From: Peptoniphilus rachelemmaiella
Lineage (GTDB): Bacteria > Bacillota > Clostridia > Tissierellales > Peptoniphilaceae
Length of the DNA: 64,000 nt
Assembly: GCF_943169845.1 (NCBI RefSeq)
Contig: NZ_CALPBW010000008.1
Location: forward strand, 26,672-90,671
Reading direction: 5' to 3'
In this document: positions 47,986 to 55,587 of the stretch, piece by piece
Layout: every line of letters begins with the position of its first letter
Numbering within the stretch: the first letter of the stretch is position 1
Notes under the pieces: generated by a model
The model's input: only the letters and a program-made list of their open reading frames with translations
Databases searched by the model: none
Told to the model about the DNA's origin: nothing
Made by a program: the position numbers and the translations under genes

Positions 47986-48110
47986 ATCACAAGGAACCTC
48001 TCATAGGCCGAACAATAAAATTAGAGAAAATTCGTTTTTCTCCACGGCCTTGCGCTTTTCCTCTTTGGGGTCCGCGTCAAAATAGTCGATGCCTGCGCCT
48101 GTCTTCCTCT

Positions 48111-48254
48111 TTATACCCTTTCATCGCAAATCCCTTTCCATTCTTCTTCCTCTTCGGTCAATTTCAAATGGAGCAAGCTTTTTTGCGTACCTTGTGTTCC
48201 GAATCGCCCCCAAGCCACGGCGATGGCCTTGATCTGCACGTCCGCCTTCCTCAT
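48111..48254 (-). pseudogene. Short reading frame, possible gene remnant
   Basis: The frame gives 47 residues (MRKADVQIKAIAVAWGRF at the start, ending KLTEEEEEWKGICDERV). Downstream, a different frame reads GIDYFDADPKEEKRKAVEKN, which looks protein-like, so this may be a small gene broken by frameshifts. No clear ribosome binding site lies before the ATG. Apart from this and the DegV leader, I see nothing in 47852-48263. Confidence 0.25.
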
Positions 48255-48263
48255 TTTCCGACA

Positions 48264-48298
48264 AACAAAAAAGCAATAAGGCCGCGCCCTATTGCTTC
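48264..48298 (-). terminator. Terminator after the CBS-pyrophosphatase gene
   Basis: On the minus strand AAGCAATAGGGC and GGCCTTATTGCTT form a stem followed by TTTTTG. Confidence 0.85.
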
Positions 48299-48337
48299 TG
48301 TTTGCGTAATGTCTCGAGGGATCGTCGCTCCCGTCGA

Positions 48338-49966
48338 TTAGCTTTCGCTTACGGCGGCGCTCACTTTCGGCACCAATTGCTTCTTTCGGGACAAAAGGCC
48401 CTCTGCCGTAAATTTGTCTCCGTGAAGGTCTTTTCCGAATTGGCGGGCCAGGGCTTCTTTAAAGTCCCCGACGACGATCACTTCCGAGCGTTCTCTGAAA
48501 ATATCGGTAATCATTAAAATAAACGACGCCACCGGTTCTTTTTCCAGGTAGGCTTCCATGGCCTCTTTCAGGGATGCTTCCACGGCGGCAATGCTGTCTG
48601 TATCCATGGTGAAGATCTGACAAATACGCACGGCGCGCCCGTCGAAGGTAAAGTTTTTTACATCGGTGTTTAAAAGCTCTTCCGGCTTCTTCCCTTCCAG
48701 ACTGGTGCCGGCTTTAAACATTTTTGCGGCGAAATCCTCCACGTCCATGGCGGCGATTTTGCTCATTTTGTCCAAGATGTAGCGATCCGTGGCCGTGGAT
48801 GTAGGGGAGCGGAACAGGAGCGTGTCGGAAATAATGGCGGCGCACAAAAGCCCGGCCACATTTTTCGAGGGCATAATGCCGCTTTCGAAATACATTTTTG
48901 ACACAATGGTGGCCGTGGAGCCCACCGGTTCGTTTCTGAAATAAATCGGCGATGAGGTGGCCACATTGGCGACCCGGTGATGGTCCACAATTTGCAGGAT
49001 TTCCGCGCTGTCCAAATCCTCGATGGATTGGTTGCGCTCGTTGTGATCCACGAGAATGATTTTCTTCTTAATGTCCGTAATCAGGTGGTAGCGGGAGATG
49101 CTCCCCACGACCCGGTCCTTGTCGTCTAAGACAGGATAGGAGCGGAAGCGGGATTCCGCCATTTTCTCTCGCACCTCGTCGATTAAATCGTCTTTGTGAA
49201 AGACCACCAGGTTTTCCTTCGTCATGACGTGGCCGACGGGCACGGCTTGAGGCAGAATCCGCGCCACCATAAAGGTGGACAGGCCCGTGGAGATCACCGT
49301 CACGTTTCGTTCTTTGGCAAGCTTCAGCAAGCGATCGTCTAATTGGGTGGTCATGGTAAGGATCAGGAGAGAGACATTTTTCTTAATCGTCGCCTCCTGA
49401 TCGTCCACGTCGTCGCCGACGATGACCACGTCCCCTTCTTCGATGAGGTTTTGGTTTTTTATGGCTTTAATCGCCATTTTTCCCGAGAGAGGCCGAGGCG
49501 ATGCCGGCAAGTGGATCCATTGGCCTCGCAACACATCTTTAATGTTTTCCAAACCGGTGTCGGAGCGGCCCATGATACGGTCGTCCCAAATTTCCATATA
49601 GGACGCGGCGATGTTTGAAAGGCTCACAATGCCGATTATTTTTTCCTCCCCGTTGACCACAGGCAGGGACGTGATGTTGTTTTTCTGCATGATCTCCATG
49701 GCCCCCGCCATGGAAAGCTCCGGGTTCACGCAGTAGGCGCCGTCGATTTCCAAATCGCGGATTTGCGGCGTAATGGATGTCTTAAGCCGCGGCACCTCCA
49801 TACCGAAATAATTCAGCACAAATTCCGTTTCCCGATTGATTTCCCCTAAGCGAATGGCTTCCGCGTGAAAGCCCGTTTTGTTTTTTAATTCGGCCAAGGC
49901 GATGGCTGAGCAGATGCTGTCCGTGTCCGGATTCTTGTGTCCGGTAATGTAAATCTTATTCTTCAT
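48338..49966 (-). CDS. Manganese-dependent inorganic pyrophosphatase with CBS and DRTGG domains
   Basis: Family II pyrophosphatase of 542 residues. The N-terminal DHH part (GHKNPDTDSICSA) is split from VDHHRVANV by an insert with CBS 1 (about 70-115), a DRTGG domain (about 120-240) and CBS 2 (about 245-300). The substrate-binding SRKKQLVPKV lies at the C-terminus. CBS-type enzymes are regulated by adenine nucleotides, and DRTGG-containing ones by Ap4A. The ATG at 49966 is chosen for its GGAGGGTTT; the frame to 50086 has no site. Confidence 0.94.
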   Translation of the reverse strand: MKNKIYITGHKNPDTDSICSAIALAELKNKTGFHAEAIRLGEINRETEFVLNYFGMEVPRLKTSITPQIRDLEIDGAYCVNPELSMAGAMEIMQKNNITSLPVVNGEEKIIGIVSLSNIAASYMEIWDDRIMGRSDTGLENIKDVLRGQWIHLPASPRPLSGKMAIKAIKNQNLIEEGDVVIVGDDVDDQEATIKKNVSLLILTMTTQLDDRLLKLAKERNVTVISTGLSTFMVARILPQAVPVGHVMTKENLVVFHKDDLIDEVREKMAESRFRSYPVLDDKDRVVGSISRYHLITDIKKKIILVDHNERNQSIEDLDSAEILQIVDHHRVANVATSSPIYFRNEPVGSTATIVSKMYFESGIMPSKNVAGLLCAAIISDTLLFRSPTSTATDRYILDKMSKIAAMDVEDFAAKMFKAGTSLEGKKPEELLNTDVKNFTFDGRAVRICQIFTMDTDSIAAVEASLKEAMEAYLEKEPVASFILMITDIFRERSEVIVVGDFKEALARQFGKDLHGDKFTAEGLLSRKKQLVPKVSAAVSES

Positions 49967-49985
49967 AAACCCTCCAAGCTCGGCT

Positions 49986-49991
49986 ATTATA
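49986..49991 (-). promoter_or_regulatory. Extended -10 promoter of the pyrophosphatase gene
   Basis: TGGTATAAT on the minus strand is a TGn-extended -10, only 20 bases from the start codon, so the leader is very short. Confidence 0.5.
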
Positions 49992-50192
49992 CCACGATTT
50001 TTTCTCCCTTCGCCGCAAAAATCCCCTTGGCGGGAAAAATTTCCCCAACAAAAAAGCCCGACCCGGCACCGGGAGCGCGTGATCAATAAAGCCGTTATTC
50101 GTTAATGTATAGTATAATTGAAAAATAAGGATGTATATCACCCGTTAAATTAGCGTCCCGTCAACTTTTCATGGAACATTCGGAGGTTTTCG

Positions 50193-50681
50193 ATGAAAAA
50201 AAAGTTTTTTCTTGCCGGCGTCATTCTTTCTGCCCTTTTATTGATCCTCGTGGAAAGTAATCCAAATAAAAGAGTGCGCATGAAAGAGGTCAGGCAATTT
50301 ACAGAGACCATGTGCCGTTCCGATGAACATATAAAAGATTTAAAGTTCTACTTTCAAAGACCCGGTTTGAGAGCGGAGATGGTCTATGAGGGTCCCTTGG
50401 AAAAAGAAAAACTGATTTCCATCACGGAAGATTTTAAGGCATTGGTCGATGTGGAATTTATGCAAAAAATCGGCGATAACTATTGGGGCGGCGCTCGACC
50501 CAGCGGTTTTGAGTTATACATTTATTGCGATAGGGATAAAGAGGGAAATAATTACGATTATCTGATTGACAGTCGATACAATAAGACGTACATAGTCGAT
50601 GAAAATCCCGACAATATTGACGGCTACAAGACTTGGACGATCTCCGGTGCAGAAAATGAAGGGGTACTATATAAGGATTAA
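50193..50681 (+). CDS. Uncharacterised exported or membrane-anchored protein
   Basis: A 162-residue protein with an N-terminal hydrophobic segment (KKKFFLAGVILSALLLILV) that has no lipobox Cys, so it is either a signal anchor or an uncleaved signal. The rest is hydrophilic and mixed alpha/beta (FYFQRPGLRAEMVYEG, NYDYLIDSRYNKTYIVDE). I do not recognise a family. CGGAGG precedes the ATG, a TATAAT lies at 50112-50117, and a terminator follows, so it is a complete single-gene unit. Confidence 0.75.
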   Translation: MKKKFFLAGVILSALLLILVESNPNKRVRMKEVRQFTETMCRSDEHIKDLKFYFQRPGLRAEMVYEGPLEKEKLISITEDFKALVDVEFMQKIGDNYWGGARPSGFELYIYCDRDKEGNNYDYLIDSRYNKTYIVDENPDNIDGYKTWTISGAENEGVLYKD

Positions 50682-50690
50682 GTAATCAGA

Positions 50691-50714
50691 ACCACCGCCA
50701 TCCGGTGGTTTTTT
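50691..50714 (+). terminator. Terminator after the uncharacterised exported protein
   Basis: ACCACCG-CCAT-CCGGTGGT followed by TTTTT. Confidence 0.88.
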
Positions 50715-50730
50715 CATGGAAAAGTGCACT

Positions 50731-50762
50731 AAAAAAGCCCGACCCCGAAGGATCGGACTTTT
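50731..50762 (-). terminator. Terminator after the flavodiiron protein gene
   Basis: On the minus strand AAGTCCGATCC-TTCG-GGGTCGGGCTT followed by TTTT. Confidence 0.88.
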
Positions 50763-50772
50763 AATCTAAAAT

Positions 50773-52008
50773 TTATGCTTTGGCTTGTTCCTTTTCTTCT
50801 TTAATTTTTTCGAAGGATTCGATAATGGAATCGGCCAGAGCGTCTAATTCTTTTTCCGTGGAGTCGTTCAGGGAAGAAGTCACGGTGACTTCGCCGCCCA
50901 GGACGTCCATGAGTTTCATGTTGTCGTCCAGGAATTCTTCCATGCGGGTGCCGGCTTGGGGTGCCCAGGTGCCGTTTTCGATAATGCCCACGGTGCGGTT
51001 TTGCAAATTCAGCATGCGAATTTCGTTTAAGAATTGATGCATGACGGGATAGATTTCCAGATTATAGGTTACCGAAGCCAATACAATGTGGCTCAGGCGG
51101 AAAGCTTCCGATACCAGGTAGCTGACGTGGGTTTTGGACACGTCGTACATGTGGACATTGGTCATGCCCCGTTCGCAAAGCTTGGTGGCCAAGCATTGTG
51201 CGGCGTATTCCGTGTTGCCGTACATGGAGGCGTAAACCAAGAGCACGCCGTCTTCTTCCGGTTCGTAGCGAGACCATTTGTCGTATTTTTCGATGAAGTA
51301 GCCCAGATCTTTTCTCCAGACCGGTCCGTGCAAGGGGCAGATCATCTTAATGTCGATGGTGCCGGCTTTTTTCAGAAGGTCTTGAACGTGGGGGCCGTAT
51401 TTGCCAACGATGTTGGTCAGGTAGCGGCGGGCGTCGTCGAGCCAATCGCGATCGAAGTTCACTTCATCGGCAAAGAGCTTGCCGTCTAATGCGCCGAAGG
51501 AACCGAAAGCGTCGGCGGAGAAGAGAACGCCGTTTGTAACATCGAAGCTGACCATGGCTTCAGGCCAGTGAACCATGGGGGCTTCTACCCAGGTGATTTC
51601 GTGTTTACCGAAGCTCATGGCGTCGCCTTCAGCCACTTCGATTTCTCTGCCGTCGACGTGAAAACCGAATTGGTGCATCATCATGAAGGCGCGGTTGTTG
51701 GAAATGACTTTGGCATTGGGGTAGCGAATCAACACTTCGTCTAAGGAAGCGGCGTGGTCCGGTTCTAAGTGATTGATAATGACATAGTCCAGATCCCGGC
51801 CGCCTAAGACGTGTTCAATGTTGTTCAGGAATTCACGGCATACAGCCCAGTCCACCGTATCGAAGAGGACGGTTTTTTCGTCCATCAACAGATAGGAGTT
51901 GTAGCTGACGCCACGGGGAATCGGGTGAATATTTTCAAACAGGTGCAGGCGGTGTTCGTTGGCACCTACCCAGTATAAATCATCGGTTACTTTTCTTACG
52001 GTATACAT
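50773..52008 (-). CDS. FprA-type flavodiiron protein
   Basis: Reduces oxygen to water (or NO to N2O) to protect anaerobes. The N-terminal metallo-beta-lactamase-like domain carries the diiron ligands in NHLEPDHAAS, VHWPEAM, LFSADAFGSFG and CPLHGPVW. The C-terminal flavodoxin domain (from about 255) starts LLVYASMYGNTEYAAQ. Its 411 residues are normal. AGGAGGTAAGTA precedes the ATG. It is the second gene after the acyl-CoA dehydrogenase fusion, whose rubredoxin domain is a natural electron donor. Confidence 0.95.
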   Translation of the reverse strand: MYTVRKVTDDLYWVGANEHRLHLFENIHPIPRGVSYNSYLLMDEKTVLFDTVDWAVCREFLNNIEHVLGGRDLDYVIINHLEPDHAASLDEVLIRYPNAKVISNNRAFMMMHQFGFHVDGREIEVAEGDAMSFGKHEITWVEAPMVHWPEAMVSFDVTNGVLFSADAFGSFGALDGKLFADEVNFDRDWLDDARRYLTNIVGKYGPHVQDLLKKAGTIDIKMICPLHGPVWRKDLGYFIEKYDKWSRYEPEEDGVLLVYASMYGNTEYAAQCLATKLCERGMTNVHMYDVSKTHVSYLVSEAFRLSHIVLASVTYNLEIYPVMHQFLNEIRMLNLQNRTVGIIENGTWAPQAGTRMEEFLDDNMKLMDVLGGEVTVTSSLNDSTEKELDALADSIIESFEKIKEEKEQAKA

Positions 52009-52025
52009 TACTTACCTCCTAAGGC

Positions 52026-53954
52026 TTATTTAAAGGTACGGTCTTCAGGGAAATCGACTTTAATGAAATTGTCTTTTTCTTCGCCGCATTTCGGGCAGAT
52101 GTATTCTTCAGGCAATTTGTCGAAAGGTGTTCCTTCTTCGATTTCGCTTTCTTCGTCGCCCCGTTCGGGATTGTATTCGTAGCCGCAGCCTTGGCAGACG
52201 TAGATGTCTTCTTTCGGTGCGGTCTTTCTCGGTTTGGAGCGTTTCATCTTGACCATTTCAGGTGCTTCGCCCTTACCTTCCGTACCTAATGCTTCAATAA
52301 TCAGAGGTGCAACTTCTTCGATGTCGCCGACAATACCGTAGTCACAGTTTTTGAAGATCATGGCATTGGGCGCATTGTTAATGGCCACGATGGTGGCTGC
52401 ATCTTTAATGCCCTTTAAGTGTTGGCCGGCACCGGAGATACCGCAGGCGACGTAGAGATTGCCGCGGAATTTTTGACCGGACATACCGACGTAGCGTTCA
52501 ATGGGAAGGACCTTGTCCGTTTCTGCAACGGGACGAGAAGAACCGATGGCGGCGCCGAAAGCACGTGCCAATTCTTCGGCCAAATCTCTGTTGCCGTTAA
52601 AGCCTTTACCCATGGAAACGACGCGTTCCGCATCGACGATGGGCGTCAATAAATCGATGCCGACGCTGAAGTCGTAGCCGTCTTTTTGAAGGGCGGCGAT
52701 GAGGTTCTTGACATTTTCTTCTTGATTGTCGCTGTCGAAGATTTCTCTCTTGCGAATGCCGGTGATGGGTCCTTTACCCGCTTTCTTCTTGCTGCCGCCG
52801 GTGGAGCGAGCGGCCTTGCCGATAATATTGGCTGCGATGACGACCCGTTGAATTTCGTTGGTGCCTTCGTAGATCGTGGTGATCTTTGCATCTCTGTAGG
52901 CGCGTTCCACTTCCATGCCCTTCATGTAGCCGCTGCCGCCGTAAATTTGCAGGGCGTCGTTGACGACTTCAAGGGCCATGTCGGATGCAAACATCTTTGC
53001 TTCCGCTGCTTGCAGACCGTAGCGTTCGCCGTTGGTCTTCATTTCCGCTGCACGATAAACTAAGAGGCGTGCGGCGTCGATCTTAGTGTACATATCGGCG
53101 AGCTTAAAGGAAATGCCTTGATTGGCTGCCAAGGGTTGGCCGAATTGAATCCGTTCCTTTGCATAAGCCAGGGCATGTTCATAAGCCCCTTGTGCGATAC
53201 CTAAAGCTTGTGCGGCGATGCCGATGCGGCCGCCGTCCAAGGTGGACATGGCGATGTTAAAGCCCTTGCCTTCTTTGCCCAAGAGGTTTTCTTTCGGAAC
53301 GCGAACATTGTTGAAGTGGAGTTCCGCCGTAGTGGAGGAACGGATGCCCAATTTGTCGTAGTGATCGGAGAAGGTGAAGCCTTCGAAATCTTTTTCTACG
53401 ATAAAAGCACTAATGCCGTGGGTACCGATGTCCGGCGTGGTGACGGCAAATACGACATAAGTGTCTGCCGCCGGTGCATTGGTGATGAAAATCTTTTGTC
53501 CGTTTAAAATGTAGTGATCCCCGTCTAAAACAGCGGTGGTTTCCGTTTCACCGGCGTCGGAACCGGCGTTGGTTTCCGTCAAACCGAAGGCGCCGAGATT
53601 TTCGCCCTTGGCCAAGGGAATCAGGTATTTTTGTTTTTGTTCTTCCGTACCGAAGTGATCGATGGGATAAGTGCCCAAGGAGGTGTGCGCCGATAAAATA
53701 ACGCCGACGCCGCCGTCCACGCGGGCCAACTCTTCTACGGCAATGGCGTAAGAGATAACATCCGCCCCTGCGCCGCCGTATTCTTCGGCAGTGGGAAGGC
53801 CCATAATACCTAAATCAGCCATTTGCGCGACGATATCTTCCGGGAATTTGTTTTCGCGGTCGAGTTCAAAAGCGACCGGCGCGACAACGGTTTCCGCGAA
53901 CTCGCGAACTTTCTTTCTAAGCGCCTCGTGCGCTTCGGTGGTTTTAAATAACAT
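52026..53954 (-). CDS. Acyl-CoA dehydrogenase / ETF-alpha C-terminal / rubredoxin fusion
   Basis: A 642-residue protein of three parts. Residues 1-385 are a full acyl-CoA dehydrogenase (GLTETNAGSDAG, YGGSGYMKGMEVER, catalytic Glu in IYEGTNEIQR). Residues of about 425-560 match the FAD-binding domain of electron transfer flavoprotein alpha (GIDLLTPIVDAERVVSMGKG, VACGISGAGQHLKG). Residues of about 585-635 form a rubredoxin with both CxxC pairs (CQGCGY, CPKCGEE). Electrons from acyl-CoA could pass internally to the rubredoxin iron. AAGGAGG precedes the ATG at 53954. It is co-transcribed with fprA; no etfB is nearby. Confidence 0.93.
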   Translation of the reverse strand: MLFKTTEAHEALRKKVREFAETVVAPVAFELDRENKFPEDIVAQMADLGIMGLPTAEEYGGAGADVISYAIAVEELARVDGGVGVILSAHTSLGTYPIDHFGTEEQKQKYLIPLAKGENLGAFGLTETNAGSDAGETETTAVLDGDHYILNGQKIFITNAPAADTYVVFAVTTPDIGTHGISAFIVEKDFEGFTFSDHYDKLGIRSSTTAELHFNNVRVPKENLLGKEGKGFNIAMSTLDGGRIGIAAQALGIAQGAYEHALAYAKERIQFGQPLAANQGISFKLADMYTKIDAARLLVYRAAEMKTNGERYGLQAAEAKMFASDMALEVVNDALQIYGGSGYMKGMEVERAYRDAKITTIYEGTNEIQRVVIAANIIGKAARSTGGSKKKAGKGPITGIRKREIFDSDNQEENVKNLIAALQKDGYDFSVGIDLLTPIVDAERVVSMGKGFNGNRDLAEELARAFGAAIGSSRPVAETDKVLPIERYVGMSGQKFRGNLYVACGISGAGQHLKGIKDAATIVAINNAPNAMIFKNCDYGIVGDIEEVAPLIIEALGTEGKGEAPEMVKMKRSKPRKTAPKEDIYVCQGCGYEYNPERGDEESEIEEGTPFDKLPEEYICPKCGEEKDNFIKVDFPEDRTFK

Positions 53955-54049
53955 ATTTCCTCCTTGCAATCAATGATACAGACTACAATGCATATGAACG
54001 GCCGACAGTGAAGCCGGTACAACAATCTACACCTCTCGTGTATAGATTT

Positions 54050-54078
54050 ACTATAGCACAGGCTTTTATCGTTGTAAA
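54050..54078 (-). promoter_or_regulatory. Promoter of the acyl-CoA dehydrogenase-fprA operon
   Basis: On the minus strand TTTACA (54073-54078) and TATAGT (54050-54055) are 17 bases apart. The rest of the 540-base gap to ldh (54080-54440) is A/T-rich and I see no gene in it. Confidence 0.7.
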
Positions 54079-54445
54079 GGCATCAGGTCTTTTGTTTTTT
54101 CGAAAAAATACAAAATTTCTCGATTATTTTCGCCCGTCCTCATTTGATACATTAAGATGTTACCCCGACCCATTGAATTTATGCGACTTTTTTAAATAAA
54201 AACAAAAAGAATACACAATCTACGAGAAAACTTTTTTCACACCCCCAAGCTTTCCTTTCACCTTGATTGCACTTTCTCCGCCCGCACATTGCGATTTTTT
54301 AAAAATACCTGCTTTTGTATTTTGCATTTTTCCTTTATCTTGCGACATTATTACCCATTTTTTATTTATTATTTTGTCGACCTTATTCTTTCGCCTGAAA
54401 AGCAAATATTTATGTTTTTCACTTCCCTTTTTGCCTTTCACCGTC

Positions 54446-54482
54446 TATAATAAGAATCGTTTGAATAGATAATAACGATTCT
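54446..54482 (+). promoter_or_regulatory. ldh -10 element with a perfect inverted repeat at the start of transcription
   Basis: TATAAT (54446-54451) is followed by AGAATCGTT-N12-AACGATTCT (54453-54461 and 54474-54482), whose half-sites are two helical turns apart. The right arm abuts the GGAGG of ldh. It could be a repressor operator over the +1 site or an mRNA hairpin that affects ribosome access. It does not match the Rex consensus. Confidence 0.6.
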
Positions 54483-54494
54483 GGAGGTAACACA

Positions 54495-55463
54495 ATGAGC
54501 AATATGATTCAAAACCCGAATGCAAAAGTCATTCTCGTCGGCGACGGTTCCGTCGGCTCTTCTTTCGCCTTTGCCATGACCTTAAAAGGTTTAGGCCGCG
54601 AACTGGGCATTATCGACGTAAACACCCGCAAGGCACAAGGCGACGCCATGGACTTAACCGCCGCTTTGACCTACAACTCCGCAAAAACCATTTACGCTGC
54701 CGAATACAGCGACTGCTCCGATGCTGACATCGTCGTCATCACCGCAGGCGCACCCCAAAAGCCCGGCGAAAGCCGCTTAGACTTGGTTCATAAAAACCTG
54801 GCCATCGTCAAAGACGTCGTCGAACAAATCATGGAATCCGGCTTCAACGGCATCTTCCTCGTCGCCGCCAACCCGGTAGACATCCTGACCTACGCCGTAT
54901 TAAAAATCTCCGGCTTCCCGAAAGAACGGGTCATCTCTTCCGGTACGTCCTTAGACTCCGCGCGCTTCTGCGACGAAATCTCCCGCTACCTGGATTTGGA
55001 TCCCCGCGACGTTTCCGCCAGCATCATGGGCGAACACGGTGATACCTCCTTCCCCGTATGGAGCCAAGCTTCCATCGGCGGCCGCCACATCGACGAATGG
55101 CTCGCCGAAAGAACCGATGACATCGAACGCGCAAAAGAAAAAATCTACACCGATGTCCGCGACAAGGCTTACCACATCATCGACGCCAAAGGCGCAACCT
55201 ACTACGGCGTCGCCACGGTCCTCGCAAAAATCTGCCGCATCATCATCGAAGACTCCCACTCCATTATTACCGTGGGCGCATTCCTCGACGGCGAATACGG
55301 CTGCCACGACATCTACATGGGCACCCCCGTTGTCTTGAGCCGCAGCGGCATCCAAAAAGTCATCGAAGTACCCTTGAACGAAAAAGAAAAAGAACAAATG
55401 GAAATTTCCTACAAAGCATTGAAGGAAGTTCAAGATCAAGGTATGGCGAAGCTCGGTTTCTAA
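54495..55463 (+). CDS. ldh: L-lactate dehydrogenase
   Basis: Reduces pyruvate to L-lactate with NADH. The 322-residue protein has the NAD-binding VILVGDGSVGSSFA, the substrate loop GAPQKPGESRLDL (Gln rather than Arg, so lactate not malate) and the catalytic His in MGEHGDTSF. Fructose-bisphosphate activation is common in the family. TGGAGGTAAC precedes the ATG. Codon use is strongly biased, as for a highly expressed gene. Single-gene unit. Confidence 0.97.
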   Translation: MSNMIQNPNAKVILVGDGSVGSSFAFAMTLKGLGRELGIIDVNTRKAQGDAMDLTAALTYNSAKTIYAAEYSDCSDADIVVITAGAPQKPGESRLDLVHKNLAIVKDVVEQIMESGFNGIFLVAANPVDILTYAVLKISGFPKERVISSGTSLDSARFCDEISRYLDLDPRDVSASIMGEHGDTSFPVWSQASIGGRHIDEWLAERTDDIERAKEKIYTDVRDKAYHIIDAKGATYYGVATVLAKICRIIIEDSHSIITVGAFLDGEYGCHDIYMGTPVVLSRSGIQKVIEVPLNEKEKEQMEISYKALKEVQDQGMAKLGF

Positions 55464-55492
55464 TCGAGCCACATACAACTCCTTAGAAAATG

Positions 55493-55521
55493 AAAAAAGC
55501 GTCCCGCGGGGCGCTTTTTTT
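55493..55521 (+). terminator. Terminator after ldh
   Basis: AAAAAAGCGTCCC-GC-GGGGCGCTTTTTTT. Confidence 0.92.
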
Positions 55522-55540
55522 GCGTGCAATCATGCCAAAT

Positions 55541-55569
55541 AAAAATGCGCACCCGCAGGTACGCATTTT
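55541..55569 (-). terminator. Terminator after the third SLH gene
   Basis: On the minus strand AAATGCGTACC-TGC-GGGTGCGCATTT followed by a T-rich run. Confidence 0.88.
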
Positions 55570-55587
55570 CTTTAAAAGTCCCAAAGC

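Noticed and set aside
54220..54441. Minus-strand frame of 73 codons in the ACAD-ldh gap
   Set aside because: Lys-rich low-complexity product, no proper ribosome binding site and no recognisable motif; the sequence is simply A/T-rich intergenic DNA.
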